From Brevundimonas viscosa (GTDB lineage: Bacteria; Pseudomonadota; Alphaproteobacteria; Caulobacterales; Caulobacteraceae): DNA of 64,000 nt. The stretch spans positions 10,001 to 74,000 of the forward strand of contig NZ_FOZV01000005.1 of assembly GCF_900116065.1 (NCBI RefSeq). The letters are read 5' to 3'. Each line of letters opens with the position of its first letter. Positions within the stretch are counted from its first letter, which is position 1. This document shows positions 32,799-41,165 of this stretch, one piece after another. The translations under genes and the position numbers were made by a program. The notes beneath the pieces were generated by a model. The model saw only the letters and a list, made by a program, of their open reading frames with translations, made no database searches and was not told the origin of the DNA.

Positions 32799-33761
32799 GT
32801 GCTGAACAAGACGATGATCGGACTGGCGGGCGCTGTCGCCCTTGTATTCGGAGCCGCCCAGCCCGCTTTCGCCCAGGTCCCCGACCCGGGCGCCCGTCCG
32901 GACCGGTCCGGCGACCTCTCGCGCAACGATCGCATCCTTCCGCGCCGCGACAACCAGGCCAACAACCGCCGCAACCGGGAGCAGGAGCAGCCGGCCGCGC
33001 CGGCCGCCCAGACCCCCGAGCAGATCGTCGCCGCCGCCCAGGCCCAGGCCCAGGCGGCCGGCGTGGACTGCCAGGTGACCGCGGCCGCCAACCCGGGCCT
33101 GATCGGTGAAAGCCAGGTCTATGAGGCGGCCTGCGCCAGCGGCCCGGGCTACATCCTGATCGCGTCGACCCCGCCGCAGACCTTCAATTGCCTCGAACTG
33201 GCGGGAACGGCCTATACCGCCCGTCTGCGCGACCCCGCCGCCGATGTCGGCCAGCAGTGCATTCTCCCCGCCAACCAGAATGGTCTCGCCCTGATCGGCG
33301 GCTGGGCGCGCGAGGCGGGCGTGACCTGCACGGTCGACGAGGCCATCGCGGTCGGCAAGAGCGAGGCCAACAATGTCGTCTACGAAGTCGGCTGCGCCGG
33401 CGTCGACGGCTACTGGCTGGAGAAGGTCGGCGAGCAGTGGACGCTGCAGGACTGCCTGCAGGTGGCATCGGTGGGCGGCACGTGCCGCTTCACGACCGCC
33501 GAGGAGCAGAACGCCACGCTGCAGGCCAAGCTGGCCGGCACCGAGGCGGCGAATTGCAGCGTCCAGCAGGTGCGGCTGATGGGCTCCAACGCCAACGGCC
33601 GCTTCTTCGAGGTGAAGTGCGCCGCCGAAGGCGAAGGCTACATCGCCCGCATCAAGGACGACGCGGCCCAGCAGATCTACCCCTGCGCCACCGCCCAGCG
33701 CATCGGCGGGGGCTGCACCCTGACGCCGGCGCCGGCCGTCGCCCCGGCGCCCGAGCAGTAA
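32799..33761 (+). CDS. Exported protein with three Cys-rich modules, unknown function
   Basis: The 320-residue product starts at GTG 32799 (GACCGGAGG upstream) with a signal peptide ending PAFAQ, then a polar Asn/Arg/Gln-rich linker. Three modules of about 80 residues follow, each with the pattern CxV...YE/FE(V/A)xCA...GY...C...A (Cys near GVDCQV, GVTCTV, NCSVQQ; AACASGPGY, VGCAGVDGY, VKCAAEGEGY). The repeat of paired cysteines suggests a disulfide-bonded periplasmic or surface protein. I do not know the family. An upstream ATG at 32763 would spoil the signal peptide. A terminator follows. Confidence 0.75.
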   Translation: MLNKTMIGLAGAVALVFGAAQPAFAQVPDPGARPDRSGDLSRNDRILPRRDNQANNRRNREQEQPAAPAAQTPEQIVAAAQAQAQAAGVDCQVTAAANPGLIGESQVYEAACASGPGYILIASTPPQTFNCLELAGTAYTARLRDPAADVGQQCILPANQNGLALIGGWAREAGVTCTVDEAIAVGKSEANNVVYEVGCAGVDGYWLEKVGEQWTLQDCLQVASVGGTCRFTTAEEQNATLQAKLAGTEAANCSVQQVRLMGSNANGRFFEVKCAAEGEGYIARIKDDAAQQIYPCATAQRIGGGCTLTPAPAVAPAPEQ

Positions 33762-33783
33762 CGAACCGCCAGCGAGCGGATGG

Positions 33784-33813
33784 ACGCCCCGGAGGACACT
33801 CCGGGGCGTTTTT
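33784..33813 (+). terminator. Rho-independent terminator
   Basis: ACGCCCCGGAG (33784-33794) pairs with CTCCGGGGCGT (33799-33809) around a GACA loop, followed by a run of five T residues. It ends the 32799-33761 gene ahead of xth. Confidence 0.92.
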
Positions 33814-33867
33814 CGTTCGGCCGATCGACGCTTCACAGACCCGGCCGATACGGCGTAGGCATGGCGC

Positions 33868-34665
33868 ATGCGCATCGCCACCTGGAACGTGAACTCGGTC
33901 AACGCCCGCCTGCCGACGGTGCTGGCGTGGCTCGAGGCGGCGCAGCCGGACGTGGTCGGGCTCCAGGAGATCAAATGCCTGGACGAGAAGTTCCCGCGCG
34001 AGGCCATCGAGGACCTGGGCTACAACATCGAGACGCACGGCCAGAAGAGCTACAACGGCGTCGCCCTGCTCTCGAAGCACCCTATGAGCGACGTCCGCCG
34101 CGGGCTGCCGGGGGTCGATGCGTCGGGCCACGAGGCCGAGGTCGAGCAGGCGCGCTACATCGAGGCGGTGATCGAGACCTCGCGGCCGGTGCGGGTCGGC
34201 TGCCTGTACCTGCCCAACGGCAATCCGATCGGCACGGCGAAGTTCGCCTACAAGCTGGCCTGGTTCGACCGGCTGCAGGCGCACGCCCGCACCCTCCTCG
34301 CCGATGAGGAGGCCTTCACCCTGTGCGGCGACTATAACGTCATCCCGACGCCGGAGGACGCCCGCAATCCCTCGGCCTGGGTCGGCGACGCCCTGTACCA
34401 GCCCGAGAGCCAGGCGGCCTTCCGCGCCCTGCGTCACCTCGGGCTCTACGACGCCGGCGAACTCGGCAAGCAGCCGCCGGGGACCTTCACCTTCTGGGAC
34501 TACCAGGCCGGGGCCTGGCAGCGCGACCACGGCATCCGCATCGACTTCCACCTGCTGTCGCCGCAGGCCGCCGACCGCTTCCGCGGCGTCGAGACCCACC
34601 GCGAGGCCCGGGACATGGACAAGCCGTCGGACCACGTGCCGGTGGTGGTCGATCTGGAGGACTGA
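33868..34665 (+). CDS. xth: Exodeoxyribonuclease III (AP endonuclease)
   Basis: The 265-residue protein has the Xth/Ape1 catalytic pattern: RIATWNVNSVNARL with Asn7, LQEIKC with metal-binding Glu34, YLPNGNP, GDYNVIP with the Asp/Asn pair, and PSDHVPVVVDL with the catalytic His at the C-terminus. It cleaves DNA 5' to abasic sites and trims 3' ends in base excision repair. Length is typical. The downstream gene starts 2 bp after its stop, so the two are probably cotranscribed. Two other repair glycosylases are encoded further along this window. Confidence 0.95.
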   Translation: MRIATWNVNSVNARLPTVLAWLEAAQPDVVGLQEIKCLDEKFPREAIEDLGYNIETHGQKSYNGVALLSKHPMSDVRRGLPGVDASGHEAEVEQARYIEAVIETSRPVRVGCLYLPNGNPIGTAKFAYKLAWFDRLQAHARTLLADEEAFTLCGDYNVIPTPEDARNPSAWVGDALYQPESQAAFRALRHLGLYDAGELGKQPPGTFTFWDYQAGAWQRDHGIRIDFHLLSPQAADRFRGVETHREARDMDKPSDHVPVVVDLED

Positions 34666-34667
34666 CG

Positions 34668-35183
34668 GTGGCCGAGTCTCTCCGGCTCGTGCTGCTGGCG
34701 GCCCTGGCGGCGGCGGCGTTGACGACCGGCGCCCTGCTGCTGGCGTGGTGGATGGAGCCGGTGCGGCGCATGAAACGCGCGCTGCTGAAGTCTCTCGGCG
34801 TCGTCCCCGAGGCCGAGGCCCTGTCGCCGGCGGAGGGGCGCGCCGCCGGGCTCGACTTCGACGGCGCGCAGATCGCCGTGTTGTGGAACCGCGGCGCCAT
34901 GGGGCTGGTCTACGCCTTCGACGAGATCGAGGGCGGCGAGGTCATCGTCGACGGCCACGTGGTGGCCCGCGTGCGGCGCGGCGAGGCGCGCAAGTCGCTG
35001 GACGTCATGGCGCCCGACGCCGGCCAGGTGGTGCTGCGGCTGATGTTCGCGGACGCAAGGCACCCGGAGTTCGAGCTGGCGCTGTGGGACGCGACCCTGC
35101 CGGTGCAGACAGGTTCGCCCGGCGAGGCGCTGCGGCTGGGGCGCCGCTGGTTGTCGCATCTCGAAGCGCTGCTGAAGGGCTGA
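34668..35183 (+). CDS. Single-helix membrane-anchored protein, unknown function
   Basis: The 171-residue protein starts at GTG 34668, two bases after xth. It has one N-terminal membrane helix (about residues 6-28) and a basic juxtamembrane patch (RRMKRALLKSL). A small beta-rich domain follows, with IAVLWNRGAMGLVYAFDEIE and VVLRLMFADARHPEFELALW. No family is recognised. Spacing to xth implies a shared transcript, but no functional link is visible. Confidence 0.65.
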   Translation: MAESLRLVLLAALAAAALTTGALLLAWWMEPVRRMKRALLKSLGVVPEAEALSPAEGRAAGLDFDGAQIAVLWNRGAMGLVYAFDEIEGGEVIVDGHVVARVRRGEARKSLDVMAPDAGQVVLRLMFADARHPEFELALWDATLPVQTGSPGEALRLGRRWLSHLEALLKG

Positions 35184-35259
35184 GCGCCCTTCCGCCGCGC
35201 ACGCCGGAACGCTAGAAGCCCCCGTCCCTTCATTGTCCGAGTATTCAAGGAGCGCCTCC

Positions 35260-36165
35260 GTGGCCCGCCTGTTCGACGCCGTCATCATCGCCGACTGGAC
35301 CGCCGCCGAGGGCAAGAAACTCGGCGACCAGTCGGTGTGGATCGGAGTGGCCAAGCGCGACGTGCGCTTCCGCCTCTACACCGAGACCCACAACACGGCG
35401 ACGCGGGCCGAGGGCGAGGCGCTGCTCAACCGGCTGATCTCGGAGCACCGCAAGCGCGGCGACCGGGTGCTGGTCGGGTTCGACTTCAACCTGGGCTTCC
35501 CCGCCGGGACGGCGGAGCGGCTGAAGCTGTCCGGGACGCCGTGGCAGGCGATGTGGAAATTCCTCGCCTCGAACGTGGTCGACAAGGCCGACAACACCAA
35601 CAACCGCTACCAGGTGGCGGCCAAGATGAACCGGCTGATGACCGACGAGGCCTGGCCGTTCTGGGGCGCGCCGGCCAAGCAGGCGCAGCGCTGGCTGACG
35701 ACCACCAAGCCGCCGGCCGGCGCGGGCGCCGACATCCCGGAGCTCCGGGCGACAGAGGCGGCGGCCCGCAAGGGCAAGCTGCAGCCCAAGTCGGTGTGGC
35801 AGATGCACGGGGCCGGCGCGGTCGGCGGCCAGACGCTGGTCGGGGCGCCCATGGTGCGCCGCCTGCTGGAGAGCCTCGGCCCGTCGGGCGCGGTGTGGCC
35901 CTTCGGGACCGGCTGGCGGGCGCTGGACACGGCGGACGTGGAGCCGCTGTCGGCGCTGGTGGTCGAGGTCTGGCCGTCGATGTTCGACGGCAAGCCGCAG
36001 CCGGGCGAGTTCAGGGATCAGGCCCAGGTGCGGGCGACCGCCGAGGCGCTGGCGAAGATGGACGAGGCCGGCGAGCTGGCGAAGGCCTTCGCCCCGCCCA
36101 AGGGCGCCGACGAGGCCCTGATCGCCCGGGTCGAACAGGAAGAGGGCTGGATCCTCGGGGCCTGA
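35260..36165 (+). CDS. Predicted RNase H-fold (DUF429-like) protein
   Basis: The 301-residue protein opens with FDAVIIADWTAAEG and has VLVGFDFNLGFPAG near residue 74; these two Asp-containing strands match the start of DUF429-type RNase H-like domains. The middle part contains the polar segment NTNNRYQVAAKMNRLMTD, followed by VWQMHGAGAVGGQTL and VVEVWPSMF. Homologues are annotated variously, including as cofactor-synthesis proteins, without firm support. AAGGAG 8 nt upstream favours GTG 35260 over the in-frame TTG at 35233. Confidence 0.6.
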   Translation: MARLFDAVIIADWTAAEGKKLGDQSVWIGVAKRDVRFRLYTETHNTATRAEGEALLNRLISEHRKRGDRVLVGFDFNLGFPAGTAERLKLSGTPWQAMWKFLASNVVDKADNTNNRYQVAAKMNRLMTDEAWPFWGAPAKQAQRWLTTTKPPAGAGADIPELRATEAAARKGKLQPKSVWQMHGAGAVGGQTLVGAPMVRRLLESLGPSGAVWPFGTGWRALDTADVEPLSALVVEVWPSMFDGKPQPGEFRDQAQVRATAEALAKMDEAGELAKAFAPPKGADEALIARVEQEEGWILGA

Positions 36166-36166
36166 A

Positions 36167-36628
36167 TCAGGCCGCGCCGAACACCGAGCCGATGATCACG
36201 GTGAGGACCAGCACCACCACGGTGAAGAGCACGGCCTTGAACGGCGACGGCTTCTTCGTCTCCAGCACCGCCTCGGCCGGGTTGGCCGGGTCGTAGCGCA
36301 CCGGTACGGAGGCGCCGGCGCGGTAGCGGTCGCAGACGGCCCGGGCGGCCGCCTCGCGGGTGAAGCGCGGGGTTTCGCCGAACTGGATGCGCCGGCCGGT
36401 GTAGTTCTGGCCGTTGACGGTCCAGGCGTAGGCGACCTCCGGATACCAGGCGGTCTCGCTGTCGCCCTCGGAATCGGTCTCGACCTTGTCGCTTACCGCC
36501 GAGGACTGGACCGTGCCGGTGACGCTCGGCCAGGCGGCGGCGGCCTCGGCCTTCCTCGCGGTGCGGAGGTGCAGGAACCAGATCAGGGCGACAATCGCCA
36601 GGCCGACCAGATAGACGAGCATCGTCAT
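36167..36628 (-). CDS. DUF3592 membrane protein
   Basis: The 153-residue protein has a membrane helix at each end (about residues 4-20 and 130-150). Between them lies a beta-rich DUF3592 domain with WPSVTGTVQSSAV, YPEVAYAWTVNGQNYTG and VRYDPANPAEAVLE. The family is of unknown function and faces the periplasm. It ends 1 bp from the convergent 35260-36165 gene. Confidence 0.85.
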   Translation of the reverse strand: MTMLVYLVGLAIVALIWFLHLRTARKAEAAAAWPSVTGTVQSSAVSDKVETDSEGDSETAWYPEVAYAWTVNGQNYTGRRIQFGETPRFTREAAARAVCDRYRAGASVPVRYDPANPAEAVLETKKPSPFKAVLFTVVVLVLTVIIGSVFGAA

Positions 36629-36708
36629 GGGCTTCGCCCCTCCCCGGGCGACTCACGAGAACTCAGCCACTCCAGCAACCCTGACGGGCTTCGTCGAGTC
36701 CCTTCGCG

Positions 36709-38889
36709 TCAGCCGGCGATGCGGCCGAAGTCGGCGACCCGGCCCATGACGTCGCGGACCTGACCGAGCAGCTTCAGCCGGTTCTCCCGCTCGGCCGGGA
36801 CCTCGGAGTTGACCATCACCTGGTCGAAGAAGGCGTCGACCGGCGCGCGCAGGCCGGCGAGAGCGGTCATGGCGGCGGCGAAGTCCTCGCGCTCCAGAGC
36901 CGCGTCCACCGCCGTGCGGGCCGCGCCGACGGCGAAGGCCAGGGCGGTCTCGGCTTCCGGCTGGCCGGGCAGGCCGGTCTGGACCATGCCGGTCGGCAGC
37001 TCGCCCTTCTTCGCCTCGGCCTTGAGGATGTTGGAGGCGCGGCGGTGGCCGGCCAGCAGGTTGGCCCCGTCGTCGGTGGCGAGGAAGGCGTCCAGCGCCT
37101 CGACCCGCCGCACAATGCGGACGAGGTCGTCGTCGCCGAGGGCGAAGACGGCGTCGACGAGGTCGTGACGCTTGCCCTGGTCGCGCAGGAGGACCTTCAG
37201 GCGGTCGGCGAAGAAGGCGAGAATATCCTTTGGCGTCGAATGGGCCACCAGCGCCTGCACAACCCCGCGGCTATCGTACTCCGCTCCGACCCACCGCGCG
37301 TCCGCGACTTCGGGACGAGCGCGCAGCTTTGCGAAGTCGGCGGCGTCCGCAGCGGCGAAACCCGGCAACGCGCGTCGTTCTGCGAAATACTCGCCGATCC
37401 AGTCCTGAATGCTCGTTTCGAAATCGTCGAACCGGACATCATTCTCCAGCACCAGCCGGATTACCCCCAGCGCCGCGCGGCGCAGGGCGAACGGGTCCTT
37501 GGAGCCGGTCGGCTTCTCGTCGATGGCGAAGAAGCCGACGAGTGTGTCGAGCTTGTCGGCCAGCGCCACGGCCACCGTCAGCGGCGCGGTCGGGACGGCG
37601 TCAGAAGGGCCTTGCGGCTTATAATGGTCGCGGACGGCGTCGGCGACGGCGTCGCCGTGGTCGGCCCGGGCGTAGTAGCCGCCCATGATCCCCTGCAGTT
37701 CCGGGAATTCCCCGACCATGCCCGAGGCCAGATCGGCCTTGGCGAGGCGGGCGGCCTGCTCGGCCTGGTCCGGGTCGGTCCCGACCAAGGGGGCGATTTC
37801 GCGGGCCAGGGCCGCGATGCGCTCGACGCGCTCGGCCATGGTCCCCAGCTTCGCGTGGAAGGTGACCCCCTCCAGCTTCTTCAGCCAGGCGTCGAAATTG
37901 CCCGGCTTGCGGTCCTCGTCCCAGAAGAAGCGGGCGTCGTTCAGGCGGGCGGACAGGACGCGGCTGTTGCCGGCGGCCAGGGCCCTGCCGCCGTCGGTCG
38001 CCTCGACGTTGGCCACCACCACGAAGTGCGGGGCCAGCCGGTGCGTGGCCGGGTCGCGGACGGCGAAATACTTCTGGTGCACCTTCATCGACAGCTGCAC
38101 CACCTCGGGCGGCAGGTCGAGGAACTGCGGGTCCATGTCGCCGAGGATGGGGGTCGGCCATTCGGCCAGGCCGGCCACCTCGTCGAGCAGGCCGTCGTCG
38201 TCGACGAGGGCGAGGCCGCGGTTGCTGCACACCTTCTGCGCCGCCTCGAGGATGCGCAGCCGGCGGTCGGCGGCGTCGAGCAGGACGTGCTCGGCCTCCA
38301 GCTTCCGGCGGTAGTCGGCGAAGTCCTTCACCGCGAACGGCCGGCCGGAGCCGAGGAAGCGGTGGCCTTCGGTGACGTCGCCGCTCGCGATTCCGTCGAT
38401 GTCGAACGGAACCACGGCGCCGTCGAACAGAGCCACGATGCGCTTCAGCGGCCGCACCCAGCGCAGCGTCCCGGTCCCCCAGCGCATCGACTTGGGCCAC
38501 GGGAAGCCACGCACGATTTGGTCGACCATGGCCGGGACCAGGTCGGCGGTGCGCTGGCCCTTCGAGCTGAGCATGGCGAAGAAGACGCCGTCGCGCTCGA
38601 CCAGCTGCTCGCGGGTCAGGCCGGTCTTGCGCAGGAAGCCCTCCAGCGCCTGCTCCGGAGCCGAGGTCTTGGGCCCCTTCAGCTCTTCTTCGCGATCGGG
38701 CGTGGCGGCCGGCAGGCCCTCGACCACGAGGGTCAGGCGCCGCGGCCCGGCGAAGGTGGTCAGCGCCTCGTAGGTCAGACCGGCGGCCTTGAGGCGGTCG
38801 GCGGCCATGCGCTCCAGATCGCGCGCGGCGCCCCCCTGCATGCGGGCGGGGATCTCTTCGGAGAACAGTTCGAGAAGGAGCTGGGGCAT
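36709..38889 (-). CDS. glyS: Glycyl-tRNA synthetase beta subunit
   Basis: GlyS is the beta chain of the alpha2beta2 glycyl-tRNA synthetase and carries tRNA recognition domains. The 726-residue protein has the family N-terminus LLLELFSEEIPARMQ, WPKSMRWG, the HD-like region KADLASGMVGEFPELQGIMGGYYA, and a C-terminal anticodon-binding-like domain ending FFDQVMVNSEVPAERENRL. Its ATG overlaps the stop of the 90-aa gene that separates it from glyQ (TGATG). Length is slightly above the usual size. Confidence 0.96.
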   Translation of the reverse strand: MPQLLLELFSEEIPARMQGGAARDLERMAADRLKAAGLTYEALTTFAGPRRLTLVVEGLPAATPDREEELKGPKTSAPEQALEGFLRKTGLTREQLVERDGVFFAMLSSKGQRTADLVPAMVDQIVRGFPWPKSMRWGTGTLRWVRPLKRIVALFDGAVVPFDIDGIASGDVTEGHRFLGSGRPFAVKDFADYRRKLEAEHVLLDAADRRLRILEAAQKVCSNRGLALVDDDGLLDEVAGLAEWPTPILGDMDPQFLDLPPEVVQLSMKVHQKYFAVRDPATHRLAPHFVVVANVEATDGGRALAAGNSRVLSARLNDARFFWDEDRKPGNFDAWLKKLEGVTFHAKLGTMAERVERIAALAREIAPLVGTDPDQAEQAARLAKADLASGMVGEFPELQGIMGGYYARADHGDAVADAVRDHYKPQGPSDAVPTAPLTVAVALADKLDTLVGFFAIDEKPTGSKDPFALRRAALGVIRLVLENDVRFDDFETSIQDWIGEYFAERRALPGFAAADAADFAKLRARPEVADARWVGAEYDSRGVVQALVAHSTPKDILAFFADRLKVLLRDQGKRHDLVDAVFALGDDDLVRIVRRVEALDAFLATDDGANLLAGHRRASNILKAEAKKGELPTGMVQTGLPGQPEAETALAFAVGAARTAVDAALEREDFAAAMTALAGLRAPVDAFFDQVMVNSEVPAERENRLKLLGQVRDVMGRVADFGRIAG

Positions 38890-39161
38890 CAGTTTTCGTC
38901 GTCTCGCACCCAACGGTGGCGGGCGCGCCAGAGAGCCGTTCCCGAGGACGTGTTCGGCACAGGGTGATTGGCGAAGCCCTCCCCCTCGACGGGGGAGGGT
39001 TGGGAGGGGGTGGCGGCAGGCCGGTCGGCGGCGAGGCTGGAAGACGCCGGCGTCTCTCGCGCCAAGTCCTGGCGCGCCGCGCGCAGCCGTCGGGCGCGCA
39101 CGATCTGCCCGGGCGCGGCGCGGGTGGCGCGATCGAAGCGATCCAGCTCCTCCCCCGTCAC
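38889..39161 (-). CDS. 90-aa gene between glyQ and glyS, containing a palindromic repeat
   Basis: This frame begins at GTG 39161, overlapping the glyQ stop (GTGA), and ends at 38889, overlapping the glyS start (TGATG). Both junctions are translationally coupled, which is strong evidence for real translation. The N-terminal third ([20 protein letters not shown]) looks like ordinary protein. The C-terminal part from about residue 45 is encoded by a GC-rich palindromic repeat ([19 protein letters not shown]) and is probably inserted repeat DNA kept in frame. No function is recognised. GTG is the only plausible start. Confidence 0.6.
   Translation of the reverse strand: MTGEELDRFDRATRAAPGQIVRARRLRAARQDLARETPASSSLAADRPAATPSQPSPVEGEGFANHPVPNTSSGTALWRARHRWVRDDEN
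38978..38999. repeat. Palindromic repeat element inside the glyQ-glyS spacer gene
   Basis: CCCTCCCCC (38978-38986) faces GGGGGAGGG (38991-38999) across a 4-nt centre, flanked by GCGAAG and TTGGGAGGGGGTGG. The element looks like a mobile intergenic palindrome of the kind scattered in Caulobacterales and sphingomonad genomes, here within a reading frame. Confidence 0.65.
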
Positions 39162-40054
39162 GCCCGCGCCCTTTCCTGTTCCACCCACTCTGTCGCGCAC
39201 GCCTTGCACAGGTCGCGGATGCGGCCGATGTAGCTCTGCCGTTCGGCGACGGCGATGGCGCCGCGGGCGTCCATCAGGTTGAACAGGTGCGAGGCCTTGA
39301 GGACCTGGTCGTAGGCGGGCAGGACCAGGGCCTGGCCCTGCGGGCCCTTCATGGCGAGGAAGCGCTCGACCTCGGCCACCATGTCCTCGAAGCGGCGCTT
39401 GAGGCCGTCGACGTCGTAGCCGTGGAAGTTGGCCTCGGACTGCTGGCGCTCGTTCTCGAGGAAGACCTCGCCGTAGGTGACGCCTTCCTTCGTGAACTTC
39501 AGGTCGTAGACGTTGTCGACGCCCTGCACGTACATGGCCAGCCGCTCGAGGCCGTAGGTCAGCTCGCCCGAGACGACGTCCACCTCGATGCCGCCGACGC
39601 CCTGGAAGTAGGTGAACTGGGTCACCTCCATGCCGTCGCACCACACCTCCCAGCCGAGTCCCCAGGCGCCGACCGTGGGGTTCTCCCAGTCGTCCTCGAC
39701 GAAGCGGATGTCGTGCAGCTTGGGATCGATCCCGATCGCCTTCAGCGACCCGAGATAGAGCTCCTGCAGGTTGTCCGGGTTCGGCTTCAGAATGACCTGA
39801 TACTGATAATAGTGCTGTAATCTATTGGGATTTTCGCCGTAGCGTCCGTCGCCGGGGCGGCGGCTGGGCTGGACGTAGGCGGCCTTCCACGGGCGCGGCC
39901 CGAGGGCGCGCAGCACGGTGGCCGGGTGCAGGGTGCCGGCCCCGACCTCGATGTCGTAGGGCTGCAGGATGGCGCAGCCCTGGTCGCCCCAGTACCTGTG
40001 GAGCGTCAGGATGAGGTCCTGGAAGGCGAGCGGCTCGGTCGTCACGGCAGGCAT
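39158..40054 (-). CDS. glyQ: Glycyl-tRNA synthetase alpha subunit
   Basis: GlyQ is the catalytic alpha chain, activating glycine for transfer to tRNA. The 298-residue protein has [59 protein letters not shown] and [12 protein letters not shown], the nearly invariant class II core of this family. Length is standard. The ATG at 40054 matches the usual start. It is followed by a coupled small gene and glyS, an unusual interruption of a pair that is normally adjacent. Confidence 0.97.
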   Translation of the reverse strand: MPAVTTEPLAFQDLILTLHRYWGDQGCAILQPYDIEVGAGTLHPATVLRALGPRPWKAAYVQPSRRPGDGRYGENPNRLQHYYQYQVILKPNPDNLQELYLGSLKAIGIDPKLHDIRFVEDDWENPTVGAWGLGWEVWCDGMEVTQFTYFQGVGGIEVDVVSGELTYGLERLAMYVQGVDNVYDLKFTKEGVTYGEVFLENERQQSEANFHGYDVDGLKRRFEDMVAEVERFLAMKGPQGQALVLPAYDQVLKASHLFNLMDARGAIAVAERQSYIGRIRDLCKACATEWVEQERARA

Positions 40055-40119
40055 TTCGTCCCGGGGAAGAAGGCGGCGGACCCTAGACGGGCGGCCCTGG
40101 ACGGGCAAGGCAGCGCCGC

Positions 40120-40246
40120 CCTTCTCCCCTTGCGGGAGAAGGTGGCCGAGCGGAGCGAGGTCGGATGGGGGCGATGACTCTCATCGCAGGTGCGACCCCT
40201 CATCCGTCGGCCTTCGGCCGCCACCTTCTCCCGCAAGGGGAGAAGG
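40120..40246. repeat. Inverted pair of REP-like palindromic elements upstream of the deacetylase gene
   Basis: A 27-bp core at 40120-40146 (CCTTCTCCCCTTGCGGGAGA plus AGGTGGC) reappears as its exact reverse complement at 40220-40246. The outer parts (40147-40171 and 40196-40219) are similar but diverged, both ending in a GGATGAGGGG-like edge. Each core is itself a hairpin. The pair fills most of the gap between glyQ and the deacetylase gene. Confidence 0.85.
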
Positions 40247-40277
40247 AATTTTAAAGCTGCCCCGCTATGCCGGGGCC

Positions 40278-41015
40278 ATGCAGCTGATCGACCAGATGCG
40301 CCGCCGGGCCGCGCGCCACCTCGACGTCGAGGCGGTGGAGATCGCCCCCGCGCGCGGGATCTTCTCGCTCAGCTTCGACGACTTCCCCGCCACCGCCTGG
40401 ACCGAGGCCGGGCCGATCCTTGCCGAGCACGGGACCAAGGCGACCTACTACGTCTGCGGCGGCCTGTGCGGCGGCCGGAACATGGACCGCGACCAGTACC
40501 GGCTGGAGCACCTGCAGGCGCTGCACGCCGCCGGTCACGAGGTCGGCTGCCACACCTATGGGCACACCAGCGCTCTCAGGATGAGCCGCGAGGCGCTGCG
40601 GCTCAGCCTCGACGCCAACGCCGGCTGGGTGGCGGAGCGGCTGGACGGGCACCGCATGACCACCTTCGCCTGGCCGTTCGGCGACTGCTCGGTCGAGGCC
40701 AAGCGCTATGTGCGCGGGCGGTTCGAGCTGGCGCGGGGGGTGCGCGACGGGGTCAACGCCGGGCGAGAGGATCGCGGGCTGATCAGGTCGATCGGTCTGG
40801 AGAGCCGGCGCCTGCCCGCCTACGACCTCGAGGCGCTGATGGCCGAAGCGGCGGAGCGGCGCGGCTGGCTGACGGCCTATGGGCACGACGTATCGGACGA
40901 TCCCACGGACTACGGCTGCACGCCGGCAGATCTGGACCGGGTGCTGCGGCTGGCGAAGGCCGCCGGGCTGGAGGTCCTGCCGGTGGCGGCGGCGTGGGAA
41001 AAGATGCGGACCTGA
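40278..41015 (+). CDS. Polysaccharide deacetylase (NodB homology domain)
   Basis: The 245-residue protein has the NodB metal and catalytic sites: LSFDDF (Asp34, Asp35) and CHTYGHTS (His92, His96), with a late YGHDVSDDP block. These enzymes remove acetyl groups from N-acetylated sugars. There is no signal peptide, so it works in the cytoplasm or on lipid-linked sugars. Caulobacteraceae use such an enzyme (HfsH) to deacetylate the holdfast, but no hfs neighbours are visible, so that identity is only a possibility. The gene is bracketed by inverted repeat pairs on both sides. Confidence 0.88.
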   Translation: MQLIDQMRRRAARHLDVEAVEIAPARGIFSLSFDDFPATAWTEAGPILAEHGTKATYYVCGGLCGGRNMDRDQYRLEHLQALHAAGHEVGCHTYGHTSALRMSREALRLSLDANAGWVAERLDGHRMTTFAWPFGDCSVEAKRYVRGRFELARGVRDGVNAGREDRGLIRSIGLESRRLPAYDLEALMAEAAERRGWLTAYGHDVSDDPTDYGCTPADLDRVLRLAKAAGLEVLPVAAAWEKMRT

Positions 41016-41018
41016 CTT

Positions 41019-41161
41019 CCTTCTCCCCTCGGGGGAGAAGGTGGGCGGCGGAGCCGCTCGGATGAGGGGGATGAGAGAGGCCGGCCCACAGTCAGCCACG
41101 GGCCGGCTTACCCCTCATCCGTCTCGCTCCGCGAGACACCTTCTCCCCAAAGGCGAGAAGG
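41019..41161. repeat. Second inverted pair of REP-like elements, downstream of the deacetylase gene
   Basis: CCTTCTCCCCTCGGGGGAGA (from 41019) runs to a GGATGAGGGG edge near 41070. A reverse-oriented copy runs from CCCCTCATCCGTCTCGCTCC (41111) to GAGAAGG (41161). The family is the same as at 40120-40246. The second copy ends 4 bp before the next gene's stop codon. Confidence 0.85.
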
Positions 41162-41165
41162 AAGT

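Noticed and set aside
37045..38967. 640-codon plus-strand frame opposite glyS
   Set aside because: Antisense shadow of a well conserved tRNA synthetase subunit.
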